Shown: positions 16,887 through 24,218 of the stretch, one piece after another
Layout of the letters: each line of letters starts with the position of its first letter
Position numbering within the stretch: the first letter of the stretch is position 1
NCBI GenBank assembly: GCA_002748705.1
Contig: PDSZ01000031.1
Coordinates: 1 to 46,050, forward strand
DNA length: 46,050 nt
Direction of reading: 5' to 3'
Source: Candidatus Fermentibacterota bacterium
Lineage (GTDB): Bacteria; Fermentibacterota; Fermentibacteria; Fermentibacterales; Fermentibacteraceae
The notes under the pieces: generated by a model
What the model was told of the DNA's origin: nothing
Database searches by the model: none
Seen by the model: only the letters and a program-made list of their open reading frames with translations
Program-made: the position numbers and the translations under genes

Positions 16887-18025
16887 GTACAATGGCTGGA
16901 GGCATAGCCCACGACTTTAATAATCTCCTCACGGTTATCAACGGATACTCTCATATGCTCCTTCAGGAAATTTCTCCTGATACCCCTTACTACGATAAAC
17001 TTGAACAGATTCTCATGGCAGGAAGAAGTGCAGGTAACCTTACCAGTCAGCTGCTGGCATTCAGCAGAAAGCAGCCTCACAGCCCTGAAGTAGCCGATTT
17101 GAGCAGTCTCATAGCCAACATGGATACCATGCTCCGCAGCCTGATTGGCGAGGATATAAATATAAATATTAATCTTAAGGATGTATCTCCTGTATTGGTG
17201 GACAGAGCACAGTTTGAACAGGTTCTTGTTAATCTTGTAGTGAATGCAAGGGATGCAATCTATGCGGTGCAATCTCATGGTTTTAATGGCAATATTATTA
17301 TTGAAACAGGTGAGGTAATACTTGACAGTGTATTTACAGAGAGGCATCCAGGCAGCTCTGAAGGCCGTCATGTTTTTCTTGCTGTATCGGATAATGGTAT
17401 TGGAATAGAAGAGAAGCACATATCAAGAATATTTGAACCATTCTTCACAACAAAGGAGAGTCACAAGGGTACCGGTCTGGGACTTGCAACAGTTTACGGT
17501 ATAGTTAAGCAGAATCAGGCATATATCTCAGTAAACTCCTCATCAGGCCAGGGCGCTAAATTCATTGTTTACTGGCCGTCGGCTGCCGAGAGGCAGACGA
17601 ACTCCAGAAAAGTTCAGTATGACAAGGGAAAGCAGAGAGGCAGTGAAACTGTTCTGCTGGTTGAAGACAGCGAATCTGTAAGCCTTTTCGCAGAAGAAGC
17701 ACTGCTCAGCCTTGGATATGAGGTGTACACTGCAGGGAACGGACAAAAGGCTCTTGATCTTATAAAAAACAAGAACTTGAAGTGTGACCTGATAGTTACC
17801 GATCTTGTCATGCCTGAAATGGGAGGAAAGGATTTTATAGAGAGTGCTATGCCTCTTCTTCCGGAAGCAGGTGTGATTTTCATGTCCGGATACACAGACG
17901 GCCAGATTGTTCAGAACGAAATGCTTGAAAAGGGGATCAATTTTCTTCAGAAGCCATTCACCATACAGGAACTGTCGTTGCTTGTGAGAAAGGTGCTTGA
18001 TGGCCCAGGCAGTGAACCGGTTTAA
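16874..18025 (+). CDS. histidine kinase core plus receiver, C-terminal part of the frameshifted hybrid kinase
   Basis: Continuation of the PAS-rich sensor in the -1 frame. The true coding sequence extends back to about 16776 through DISEQKRAEEENRKLEQQ and LQSQKMESIGTMAGG. The phospho-acceptor histidine is encoded at 16910-16912 (GGIAHDFNN). The N box (VLVNLVVNARDA), DNGIGIEE and GTGLGLATVYGIVK follow. The receiver domain (VLLVEDSESV) has its aspartate at 17801-17803 (VTDLVMPEMGG) and ends in FLQKPFTIQEL. If translation really began at 16874 the product would lack its sensor domains and the region before the H box. The intact protein would be about 1,054 residues. A strong hairpin overlaps its stop codon. 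Confidence 0.85.
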   Translation: MESIGTMAGGIAHDFNNLLTVINGYSHMLLQEISPDTPYYDKLEQILMAGRSAGNLTSQLLAFSRKQPHSPEVADLSSLIANMDTMLRSLIGEDINININLKDVSPVLVDRAQFEQVLVNLVVNARDAIYAVQSHGFNGNIIIETGEVILDSVFTERHPGSSEGRHVFLAVSDNGIGIEEKHISRIFEPFFTTKESHKGTGLGLATVYGIVKQNQAYISVNSSSGQGAKFIVYWPSAAERQTNSRKVQYDKGKQRGSETVLLVEDSESVSLFAEEALLSLGYEVYTAGNGQKALDLIKNKNLKCDLIVTDLVMPEMGGKDFIESAMPLLPEAGVIFMSGYTDGQIVQNEMLEKGINFLQKPFTIQELSLLVRKVLDGPGSEPV

Positions 18026-18044
18026 TGATAAACCGGTTCACTGC
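18009..18044. terminator. perfect 16-bp hairpin overlapping the kinase stop codon
   Basis: GCAGTGAACCGGTTTA (18009-18024) and its exact reverse complement (18029-18044) are separated by ATGA. It sits between two convergent genes and includes the last codons of the kinase. There is no T-run on either strand, so it may act as a bidirectional terminator or as an mRNA 3'-end stabiliser. Confidence 0.6.
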
Positions 18045-18052
18045 AGAATCAG

Positions 18053-18439
18053 TTACTTCTTTACATATGTGATAGCCATTATTGCAGCGCCCTGAGGATC
18101 CTCCAGAACACAGAATCTTCCCACATCAGGAATATCAAATGCCGGTCTGAGGATTTTTCCCCCTGACTCTGTAACTTGTTTGACTGTTTTATCAACATCT
18201 TCCACTGTTACATATATGTCCCAGCAGGGCCTTATCTGCCCGCACCCTTCAGGCATTCCCATAATTCCTGCAACTGGCCTTCCGTCCATCTTGACAACAG
18301 TATAAGGTGGTTCTGAAGCTGGTACTTCCTCGTATTCCCAACCAAAGAGCTTTTTATAAAAATCCTTTGCTCCGTTCACATCAGTGGTCATCAGTTCAAA
18401 CCACCCGAATCCGCCGTTTTTCATACCCATGGTATCCAT
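18053..18439 (-). CDS. VOC-family (glyoxalase/dioxygenase-fold) protein
   Basis: A 128-residue protein with the paired beta-alpha-beta-beta-beta modules of the VOC superfamily. GGFGWFELMTTDVNGAKDFY and KKLFGWEYEE form the first half; WDIYVTVEDVDKTVKQV, GGKILRPAFDIPDVGRFCVL and DPQGAAIMAI form the second. It resembles the group that includes Cfp30B-like proteins of unknown substrate. Possible metal ligands are not all obvious. AGGAGCAGG precedes the ATG at the right distance. It stands alone; its 3' end abuts the hairpin shared with the convergent kinase gene. Confidence 0.82.
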   Translation of the reverse strand: MDTMGMKNGGFGWFELMTTDVNGAKDFYKKLFGWEYEEVPASEPPYTVVKMDGRPVAGIMGMPEGCGQIRPCWDIYVTVEDVDKTVKQVTESGGKILRPAFDIPDVGRFCVLEDPQGAAIMAITYVKK

Positions 18440-18621
18440 TCCTGCTCCTTTCTGTTGAAGTTGACAGTGTAAACATATGTGTACTTATGCTGCTGTCAAC
18501 CCCTGTTGCGAAAAGAACTATTGCAGCAGCAACTTGATCATAGCTGAGAAGTTCCTTAAAGATGCTACTGCGTCTCAATTGGTGTTTCTGACTTGCCTGT
18601 GTCTTCTTTCAGTATGGCCGG

Positions 18622-19051
18622 TTGATCAGAATAAAGCAAACTGATTCAGGAGAGTTGAATGAACACCTGATGTACAGCCTGAAGGTGTTTCTTGTTTCCA
18701 ACTCACGGATTCGTTTTTCGGAATCCGGAAGGGTAGAGCTGATCGTAGAGGAGAGAGGTGCAGATGTTGCAGATGACCTGGTAGTGGAGCATGTGTCAGA
18801 GGAGGATATAGTCATTCTTCCTGCTTCAGAGTGCTTGAAGAAAGGAGCCCTTGTCATGGGAAACACCGGAAAGCAATTCGACGAGTACAACATAGGCGCA
18901 CACTTTTTTCTGGAATCTTATGCATAATCTCGGAGAGCAGGGAATAATAACTTCCGTACCGAAGACTTTTTCTAAAAAAGACCGATCAGAATTTCTTCAG
19001 GCCATGGACCGGATGACAGTAAAGACCCTAAGGAAATACGGCTTAAGGTGA
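18622..19051 (+). pseudogene. decayed YaiI/YqxD (DUF188) gene
   Basis: The frame from about 18670 reads LKVFLVSNSRIRF, then ADVADDLVVEHVSEEDIVIL, then CLKKGALVMGNTGK. These are the middle blocks of DUF188 proteins, uncharacterised single-domain proteins with a PIN-like fold. Three kinds of damage are visible. The N-terminal DADACP-type block is absent in all frames. The usual TADIPLA segment before the KKGAL block is shortened. The frame stops at 18927, while the expected C-terminus (SVPKTFSKKDRSEFLQAMDR) continues in the +1 frame from 18920 to the TGA at 19049-19051. One extra T in the T6 run at 18904-18909 explains the last break. Confidence 0.72.
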
Positions 19052-19110
19052 AGCTGTCTGTTTAACGCAGAGTTCAGCAGCCAGTGAAAGAAGTCCAGTG
19101 AAACGGCTTG

Positions 19111-19506
19111 TCAGCCCTTATAGTATTGCTTGAATTCGTCAGTCGGTTCACGATCAGAGTATATGTAAATAGCGTTTCCAATAGGATCCATGATTGAAAA
19201 ACCTCTATCGCCCCAAGGATGATCTTCCAACGGCATGGCAGCTTCTAAGCCAAGTTTAGTCAATCTCTTATGTTCTTCATCAACATCTTCAACTTTGAAA
19301 TTGAGCATAACACCAGCCCCATTAAATGCAGACATGCCTTCCTGAGGCTGCATGAATTGAATGGAAGGACCGTTTTCACCAATTTTTACATTGATATACC
19401 AGCCACAATCAAAGATAACTTTTGCTGCAAAGTATTTACTATAAAAATTACGGCACGCGTCTATATCATTTGTGCAGAAACAAGTTGATAATTCTGTTGG
19501 TTTCAT
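19111..19506 (-). CDS. VOC-family (glyoxalase/bleomycin-resistance type) protein
   Basis: A 131-residue protein with two VOC half-modules: ELSTCFCTNDIDACRNFYSK and IFDCGWYINVKIG in the first; GVMLNFKVEDVDEEHKRLTK, WGDRGFSIMDPIGNAIYI in the second. The conserved glutamates and histidine that would bind metal are only partly present, so the substrate and even enzymatic activity are unknown. AGGAGAAAGG precedes the ATG. It is the second gene of a pair with the DUF1801 gene 12 bases upstream. The pair reads as more AT-rich than its surroundings, which may indicate transfer. Confidence 0.85.
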   Translation of the reverse strand: MKPTELSTCFCTNDIDACRNFYSKYFAAKVIFDCGWYINVKIGENGPSIQFMQPQEGMSAFNGAGVMLNFKVEDVDEEHKRLTKLGLEAAMPLEDHPWGDRGFSIMDPIGNAIYIYSDREPTDEFKQYYKG

Positions 19507-19518
19507 TTTCCTTTCTCC

Positions 19519-19860
19519 TTAATCTAATAGGTATGATTCTTTGATGAAACGGGCGACTTCTTTATCATGAATATCTCGCTCTTGATAAATTTTGATGTGC
19601 CTCATCTGCTTTCCCCTGCCTTCAAGAATTCCGTTTGGATCAGATAGTTTCGCTCCCTGGTCAAAAATGACTGACACATATTTTTTGTATGGCATAATTC
19701 CGACAAATGCTCTATTACCTTTGAATAAACATAGTGCATTCCATTTTATGTCTTCCTTTGGCGCATCGGATAAACCGGATGCTAGAACCCTTAGTTTTGA
19801 TACAAGATTGCTTTTATCGTTCTCAAGATTATCGATAAACTCATCTATCTTGTCAGTCAT
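19519..19860 (-). CDS. DUF1801 / YdhG-like protein
   Basis: A 113-residue protein with the DUF1801 pattern: a helical start (MTDKIDEFIDNLEND, SKLRVLASGL), then DAPKEDIKWNALCLFKGNRA, FVGIMPYKKYVSVIFDQGAK and a C-terminal RHIKIYQERDI. The family is widespread and has an iron-chaperone/frataxin-like fold; its function is unknown in bacteria. GAGGT precedes the ATG. It is the first gene of a small operon with the VOC gene. VOC and DUF1801 proteins are often found together, but I know of no proven joint function. Confidence 0.8.
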   Translation of the reverse strand: MTDKIDEFIDNLENDKSNLVSKLRVLASGLSDAPKEDIKWNALCLFKGNRAFVGIMPYKKYVSVIFDQGAKLSDPNGILEGRGKQMRHIKIYQERDIHDKEVARFIKESYLLD

Positions 19861-20017
19861 TTAACTACCTCATTGCCTGGCTGACAGTATGCTCCCTGTT
19901 GAAAACAGAATCTCAGATGAAACATCAATGAAAAGCGAACTGCCTTTTCAATTTACAGCATTTACCGTTTCACCCTGGCTGGCTATGCGAGATATACCGG
20001 TCAGTTCAAACATCTGA

Positions 20018-20485
20018 TCAGAAACCGCCCAGCAGTGAAAGTCCCTTCTCTATAAGGCTGTCCTGCTCACCGTCAGTATCTCCACCAGGAGTAATCTGGT
20101 TTATCAGTTCCGGAAGAACCGCTGCAATAACAGTCTGAGCCACAGTTGACTTGACGCCGAGTTTCTCGGCAACACCTTTAACGAAATTTCCGCCGAGCGC
20201 CTGTTCTACCTGACCTGGCTGAATTTCCTCATTTGCATTGTTGCCCACCCATGAACGGGCTTGTGACTCCATGCCGTTTTTACCCAGCATTTCAATAACT
20301 GAGCCAATTCCTCCTGATTTCTGTACCATTGACATGACTGAACCCAGAACATCGTTCTCACTTTTTCCTGAAGATCCTGCCACAGTCCCCAGCACTTTTT
20401 TCAGAGGACTGTCCTCTCCTGCTCCCAGTGCTTCTGAAGCCAGGTTACCGATAATGCCTCCCATACCACCGCCCAGGTTAATCAT
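20018..20485 (-). CDS. YidB-like DUF937 protein
   Basis: A 155-residue, glycine-rich, helical protein. Blocks GGIIGNLASEALGA, GGIGSVIEMLGKNGMESQAR, SWVGNNANEEIQPGQVEQAL, VAEKLGVKSTVAQTVIAAVL, PELINQITPGG define DUF937/YidB. There is no signal peptide. The function of the family is unknown. AAGGAGTAAAA precedes the ATG. It stands alone on the minus strand. Confidence 0.88.
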   Translation of the reverse strand: MINLGGGMGGIIGNLASEALGAGEDSPLKKVLGTVAGSSGKSENDVLGSVMSMVQKSGGIGSVIEMLGKNGMESQARSWVGNNANEEIQPGQVEQALGGNFVKGVAEKLGVKSTVAQTVIAAVLPELINQITPGGDTDGEQDSLIEKGLSLLGGF

Positions 20486-21047
20486 TTTTACTCCTTACTG
20501 AACTGCATCCGGCATATCAGAATCCCGATGCCGGTTTGCGGCGACCCTGTTTTGTAATAAAATACCCCTTCAAATGTCAGCCGGTCAACAGGTGCCGGAA
20601 GCAATGTGGCCCTGAAAGAACAGTATTCTTATGGTTGATCATTGTTTTTGAGATTTCAGCAATGGAATCATGGACAATAACAGGGGCCACGGTTCTACCT
20701 TGACTTTCCTTTACGCTGTGAAGAGGATGCTCTTTTTAGAAAACACATGCCCCTTGAAAGCCTTTTTAGAAACAGAGAGATGATATGCGGAAGGCTTTCA
20801 CCTGATGTGCACTGCCCGGCTCGAATGAGACAGTTTAGCAGCAGAGGCATTTTCGGTAGAGCATCCAGAGGTGAAAGATTGAGACGGTACCTGTTCTCAC
20901 TTGTGATTCTTGCAGCTGGAATCAGATATTTATTCGGGAAGGTCTGTGCCGGCTGGCAGGTGCTGACAGAGAGTGACCGTTATTCGGAGTATCCCGGTGA
21001 TCCGGAGTTCTGTCCTCCGGTCTAAACCCTTGAACTGGAAGATCCTT
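20486..21047. other. 560-base stretch with no supported gene
   Basis: An open frame at 20747-21025 (92 codons, with one hydrophobic segment near its C-terminus) has no Shine-Dalgarno site and no family resemblance, so I do not call it. A long-range inverted repeat, GTGGCCCTG at 20606-20614 and CAGGGGCCAC at 20682-20691, is visible but unexplained. Confidence 0.4.
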
Positions 21048-21815
21048 ATGAATAATAAGATAGCTGCTGTTCCTCTCAAACTTGTACCCCACAGGGAAAC
21101 CAACCTGAGAATGTTAATGGAAACAGCTGAACAGGCAGCACTTGCCGGTGCTGAACTTGTGGTATTTCCTGAAGCATCCCTGACCGGTCTGAACATTTCT
21201 GACTGTTACAATGATGATGTAAAACTGTGTGAGACTGTTCCAGGAAGTTCAACGGTGCTTGTGGGAAACTTGTGCAGAAGGCTGGGGATTTCCATTTGTT
21301 TTGGGCTGATGGAAATCTGGAATGGAACCATTTATGACTCAGCTGTTCTGATTGACCAGGAAGGGAAAACAGCTCTTCATTACAGGAGGATAAGTCCCGG
21401 CTGGAGGGCTGCCCATGTGTTTTCTCATCAGTATTCTGAAGGTAATTCAGTTCCAGTTGCCAATACTCACTTCGGAAGGACTGCGGTGATTCTCTGCGGT
21501 GACCTGTTCTCTGAGGATGTTCATGAATGCCTGAAAATGCAGTTGCCTGATCTGCTTCTTGTGCCTATGGCAAGGTCTCTTCCACCGGTTTCAAATCTGA
21601 ATAAGTACTGGAAGGAAGAACTCGAAGAGTATGCCTCCAGGGTTGAGAAAATAGGTATAAAGACAGTTCTCGTTAACTCGTTATGGGACAGAATGTATTC
21701 AGGAGATCCCACTGCAGGAGGCGCATGGGTGATTTCAGCACAGGGCAGAGTAGAGCATTCTCTTCCGTTGAATTGCAGTGGTTTTCTCTTAAGCGTAATA
21801 CATGATAATAACTGA
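21048..21815 (+). CDS. carbon-nitrogen hydrolase (nitrilase superfamily) with atypical active site
   Basis: The 255-residue length and the fold pattern fit the nitrilase superfamily, which hydrolyses amide or nitrile C-N bonds with a Glu-Lys-Cys triad. The glutamate is E42 (LVVFPEASLTG) and the nucleophile is C150 (VILCGDLFSED). The lysine position, normally in a YRK-x-H motif, reads HYRRISPGW, so arginine (R113/R114) appears in its place. The protein may therefore be catalytically altered or a non-enzymatic relative. The ATG at 21048 follows GGAAG; the longer frame to 20973 is not supported. It has no operon partner. Confidence 0.82.
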   Translation: MNNKIAAVPLKLVPHRETNLRMLMETAEQAALAGAELVVFPEASLTGLNISDCYNDDVKLCETVPGSSTVLVGNLCRRLGISICFGLMEIWNGTIYDSAVLIDQEGKTALHYRRISPGWRAAHVFSHQYSEGNSVPVANTHFGRTAVILCGDLFSEDVHECLKMQLPDLLLVPMARSLPPVSNLNKYWKEELEEYASRVEKIGIKTVLVNSLWDRMYSGDPTAGGAWVISAQGRVEHSLPLNCSGFLLSVIHDNN

Positions 21816-22404
21816 ATTTTTCCTTCAATCAGATTTGTTGCAATATGCCATGTATTGCATACAGTTGATTCTCTGTTTATTCCCCTGCCTCTGATGTGAC
21901 CCTTGAACTGTGTTTCTGTTTCAGAAGCTGCAGAGGTTTCTCTGATATTCTGATTCTTTATCACTGCCTGAGACTTTTCCTGTAAGGAACTGTTTTTCCG
22001 TACAGGTTACAGGTTCCTTGACCAGGGTGCAGAGTATTAGCAAGGTTTATAACAATTCAGCGAGGTTTACTTAATGAGGAGGTACCATGCCGAAAGACGG
22101 CAGAGCGATTATACATGCTGAAGTGCTTTACGACGGCAGCACCAGGCGGGAAAACTGCATGTGGAATACTGATCCTCTTTGCGGCCTGTCCGGGAATGGT
22201 AATGGCTGAAGGGGAGATTATCAGAAAAGGATAAGCTGACAGGCAAAGCCTGAAAGAGACTGGACAGGTTGTTGAATACAGCCTTATCCCCGAATTGACC
22301 ATTCATATAAGCTATTGTCTGCACTGAAGTTTAACCGGTAATTCGTACCTGAAGCATGAGCAGTTAATCCTACACGCAACAACAGCATGCAAACTCCTTT
22401 GAAA
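21816..22404. other. 590-base intergenic stretch, no confident gene
   Basis: No family-like gene. A hairpin-forming segment at about 1980-2020 of this kilobase (AAGGAAC near 21982 paired with GTTCCTT near 22012) may terminate the nitrilase transcript. One small open frame (22087-22209) is listed separately. Minus-strand frames here look random. Confidence 0.4.
22087..22209 (+). CDS. possible small open frame of 40 codons
   Basis: GAGGAGGT lies three bases before the ATG, an excellent but close Shine-Dalgarno site. The predicted peptide (MPKDGRAIIHAEVLYDGS and so on) resembles nothing I know. A second frame from 22115 encodes a hydrophobic, signal-peptide-like stretch (GILILFAACPGMVMAEGE). 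One of the two could be the remnant of a lost exported protein. Support is only the ribosome-binding site. Confidence 0.2.
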   Translation: MPKDGRAIIHAEVLYDGSTRRENCMWNTDPLCGLSGNGNG

Positions 22405-22433
22405 GGGCCGCTTCGCTGGAGGCGGCCTTCTTG
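22405..22433 (+). terminator. terminator-like hairpin before the long operon
   Basis: GGCCGC (22406-22411) pairs with GCGGCC (22422-22427), extended by flanking A-T pairs, and is followed by TTCTTGTT. It lies directly upstream of the -35 box of the next promoter. Confidence 0.5.
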
Positions 22434-22463
22434 TTGACAATTGCAGTTGCAGTCATGTATTTT
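22434..22463 (+). promoter_or_regulatory. promoter of the 22.5-32 kb operon
   Basis: A consensus TTGACA (22434-22439) lies 18 bases before TATTTT (22458-22463). The first coding start with a good Shine-Dalgarno site is at 22546, leaving a leader of about 75 bases that contains a palindrome. CAATTGCA overlaps the -35 box (22438-22445). Confidence 0.5.
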
Positions 22464-22503
22464 AGCCACAACTAAAAAATAGAACAAATGCCGTAAAAAG
22501 TGA

Positions 22504-22522
22504 CAATTGCAAAATGCAATTG
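22504..22522. promoter_or_regulatory. palindromic operator-like site
   Basis: CAATTGCA, spacer AAA, TGCAATTG: a perfect 8-bp inverted repeat about 40 bases after the -10 box. The same 8-mer CAATTGCA occurs at the -35 box of the promoter 66 bases upstream. Three copies of one half-site around a promoter suggest binding by a dimeric repressor with DNA looping or cooperative contacts. It could also form an RNA hairpin in the leader. Confidence 0.4.
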
Positions 22523-22545
22523 ATGAACCTTGTGAGAGGAATCAA

Positions 22546-23145
22546 ATGAAACTGACTGTTTTTGCAGTGTTGATGATATCGGCTGGTTTTGCCGGTGCTG
22601 TCAGCGGAAGAATAACAGATCAGTTGACTGCCAGAGCCATTGCGGAAGAATCGTCAGCGCTGGAGGAAAGAAAAACTGAAGGCTGTCTTCGGAATATTGA
22701 ACCATCTTCCGGAGATTATAATGGCTGTGTTTCCTTTTCTTCAGAACCAGCTATTCAGGTATTTCTTTACTGTATTAAATACCAGGTGTTTGATGGTATG
22801 TTTTCAGAAACTATTAAGAAGAATTTCTATATTTACATTAATTGCTCATTGAGCCGGCGAATGAGACGAAGCCTGAATCTGATCACATATGATTTCTGCA
22901 CTGCCCGAATGGAAATTTTCAGAAGCTTTAAAAACTCTGTCATCGGTACGATCTGCTCTGTAGCGGCGGCTGAAGCTGGTATCAGCTGTTTTATGGAGAA
23001 TGGGTTTCCTGACAGTGCATCTGTTCTGAAGGCCGGCGTGATGGGTCGTACCGGCTTATTCCTGGGGCACCAGGATCAGAAAGAAGAGGGGAACCGGGTA
23101 TATGCACGAACCGGTTATTCCCATGTTATTCACAATTTAACTTGA
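22546..23145 (+). CDS. secreted protein of unknown function
   Basis: I do not recognise this gene. The start at 22546 follows AGAGGA and gives a good signal peptide (MKLTVFAVLMISAGFAGAVSG). The remaining ~178 residues include seven cysteines (for example EGCLRN, YNGCVSF, LYCIKY, INCSLS) and a basic segment (SRRMRRSLNL). The composition is irregular and lacks the beta-strand pattern of the porin that follows 12 bases later, so it could be a partly decayed gene. It is first in the long operon downstream of the promoter at 22434. Confidence 0.5.
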   Translation: MKLTVFAVLMISAGFAGAVSGRITDQLTARAIAEESSALEERKTEGCLRNIEPSSGDYNGCVSFSSEPAIQVFLYCIKYQVFDGMFSETIKKNFYIYINCSLSRRMRRSLNLITYDFCTARMEIFRSFKNSVIGTICSVAAAEAGISCFMENGFPDSASVLKAGVMGRTGLFLGHQDQKEEGNRVYARTGYSHVIHNLT

Positions 23146-23157
23146 GAAAGGTATCGA

Positions 23158-24216
23158 ATGAAATATACCATTGTAGCTGTAATGGCTCTGGCAGCTTCTG
23201 CTGCCTGGGCTCTTGAATTTGAAACTCCCCATGTAGGAGCTGACCTTATTCTTGAATACCTTCACTTCAGCGGTGATTCAGTTTACAACGCCCAAGGTAT
23301 ATACATGGGTGATGAAAACAGATTCAGAATAAGGAAGGTTGCTGTTCTGCTGGAAGGCAGGGCCGGTGAAAACATCTCCTACATGGCTGAAGCGGCAATA
23401 GCTGCCTGTGGAGGAGGATCCAACCTTTCAATAATGGAAGCAGGAATCTTTATAGACCCTGCTGAAATACCTTTCAGGATCGGTCTCGGTCAGCTGCATG
23501 CCAGCAGAGGTTATTCCCTCAGCGAGGAATGCGGTCAGATGCTGCTTCTTGAGAAGCCTGTGTGGCGTAAGACAGTAGTTCCTTCATGCCACAGCATGGG
23601 TGCGCTTTCCGAGTTCGAAGCAGGTCTCGGCAGTGCCGGTTCTATTTCTTCCCAGATTGGTTACTACAACGGCTCTTCCGGCACTTCTGAGGAAGACTGG
23701 GACTTTGTGGGCTGGCTTCAGTACCACACACCTGTTGAAGGTCTTTCTGCAGGCGGCTTCTATGAAAAACTTCATCTGGACATGAACTTCGAAAATGAAG
23801 GACTTGAAGAAGGTGAACGGATGGGCTTCGGCCTGGATATGGACAACGGTACTGTTGCTGCCAGAGTTGAATATTTGGCAATGACCGGAGTTCCGGTTGC
23901 ATCAGTGCCTGCCGGATGCACTGCCACCGGTGAAGAAGTTGAAAACACCGGACTTCTTTTTCAGGCAGGATACACCTTTGATCCAGGCGTTTACTGGGCA
24001 ACGGGCATAAGACCCTATGCCGGTTACCAGGTATGGGACCGCTGGTCCAACGCAGATGACGGCGACTGGAAATTCAGCTGGATGGAAGCGGGGGTTCAGG
24101 TAAATATTGAGCCTGAGTCCTGGGTAAATCTTGGATGGAGGGGGCCTGCTGGTACCCCTGAAGATCATCCTGAAGACTCTTCAGTTCTGGTATTCAGAAT
24201 GGGAACGGAGATATAA
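23158..24216 (+). CDS. outer-membrane porin (OprO/OprP-like beta-barrel)
   Basis: A 352-residue protein with signal peptide (cleavage after WALE or nearby). Alternating beta-strands rich in Tyr, Trp and Gly run through the protein: ADLILEYLHFSGD, NRFRIRKVAVLLEGRAGE, ISYMAEAAIA, FRIGLGQLHASRGYSLSE. The end AGVQVNIEPESWVNLGWRG and a final strand LVFRMGTEI are typical of barrel C-termini. The RIRKV-LEGR-G pattern resembles the phosphate-selective porin O/P family. The solute is unknown; the operon context (flavodoxin, exporter-fold ABC pair) suggests a metal complex. A GAAAGG site precedes the ATG. Confidence 0.78.
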   Translation: MKYTIVAVMALAASAAWALEFETPHVGADLILEYLHFSGDSVYNAQGIYMGDENRFRIRKVAVLLEGRAGENISYMAEAAIAACGGGSNLSIMEAGIFIDPAEIPFRIGLGQLHASRGYSLSEECGQMLLLEKPVWRKTVVPSCHSMGALSEFEAGLGSAGSISSQIGYYNGSSGTSEEDWDFVGWLQYHTPVEGLSAGGFYEKLHLDMNFENEGLEEGERMGFGLDMDNGTVAARVEYLAMTGVPVASVPAGCTATGEEVENTGLLFQAGYTFDPGVYWATGIRPYAGYQVWDRWSNADDGDWKFSWMEAGVQVNIEPESWVNLGWRGPAGTPEDHPEDSSVLVFRMGTEI

Positions 24217-24218
24217 TA

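Noticed and set aside
20747..21025. 92-codon frame with one hydrophobic segment upstream of the nitrilase gene
   Set aside because: No ribosome site and no family match; the hydrophobic segment alone is weak evidence.
22057..22487. Minus-strand frames before the long operon
   Set aside because: They overlap the plus-strand promoter and terminator, lack ribosome sites and read as random sequence.
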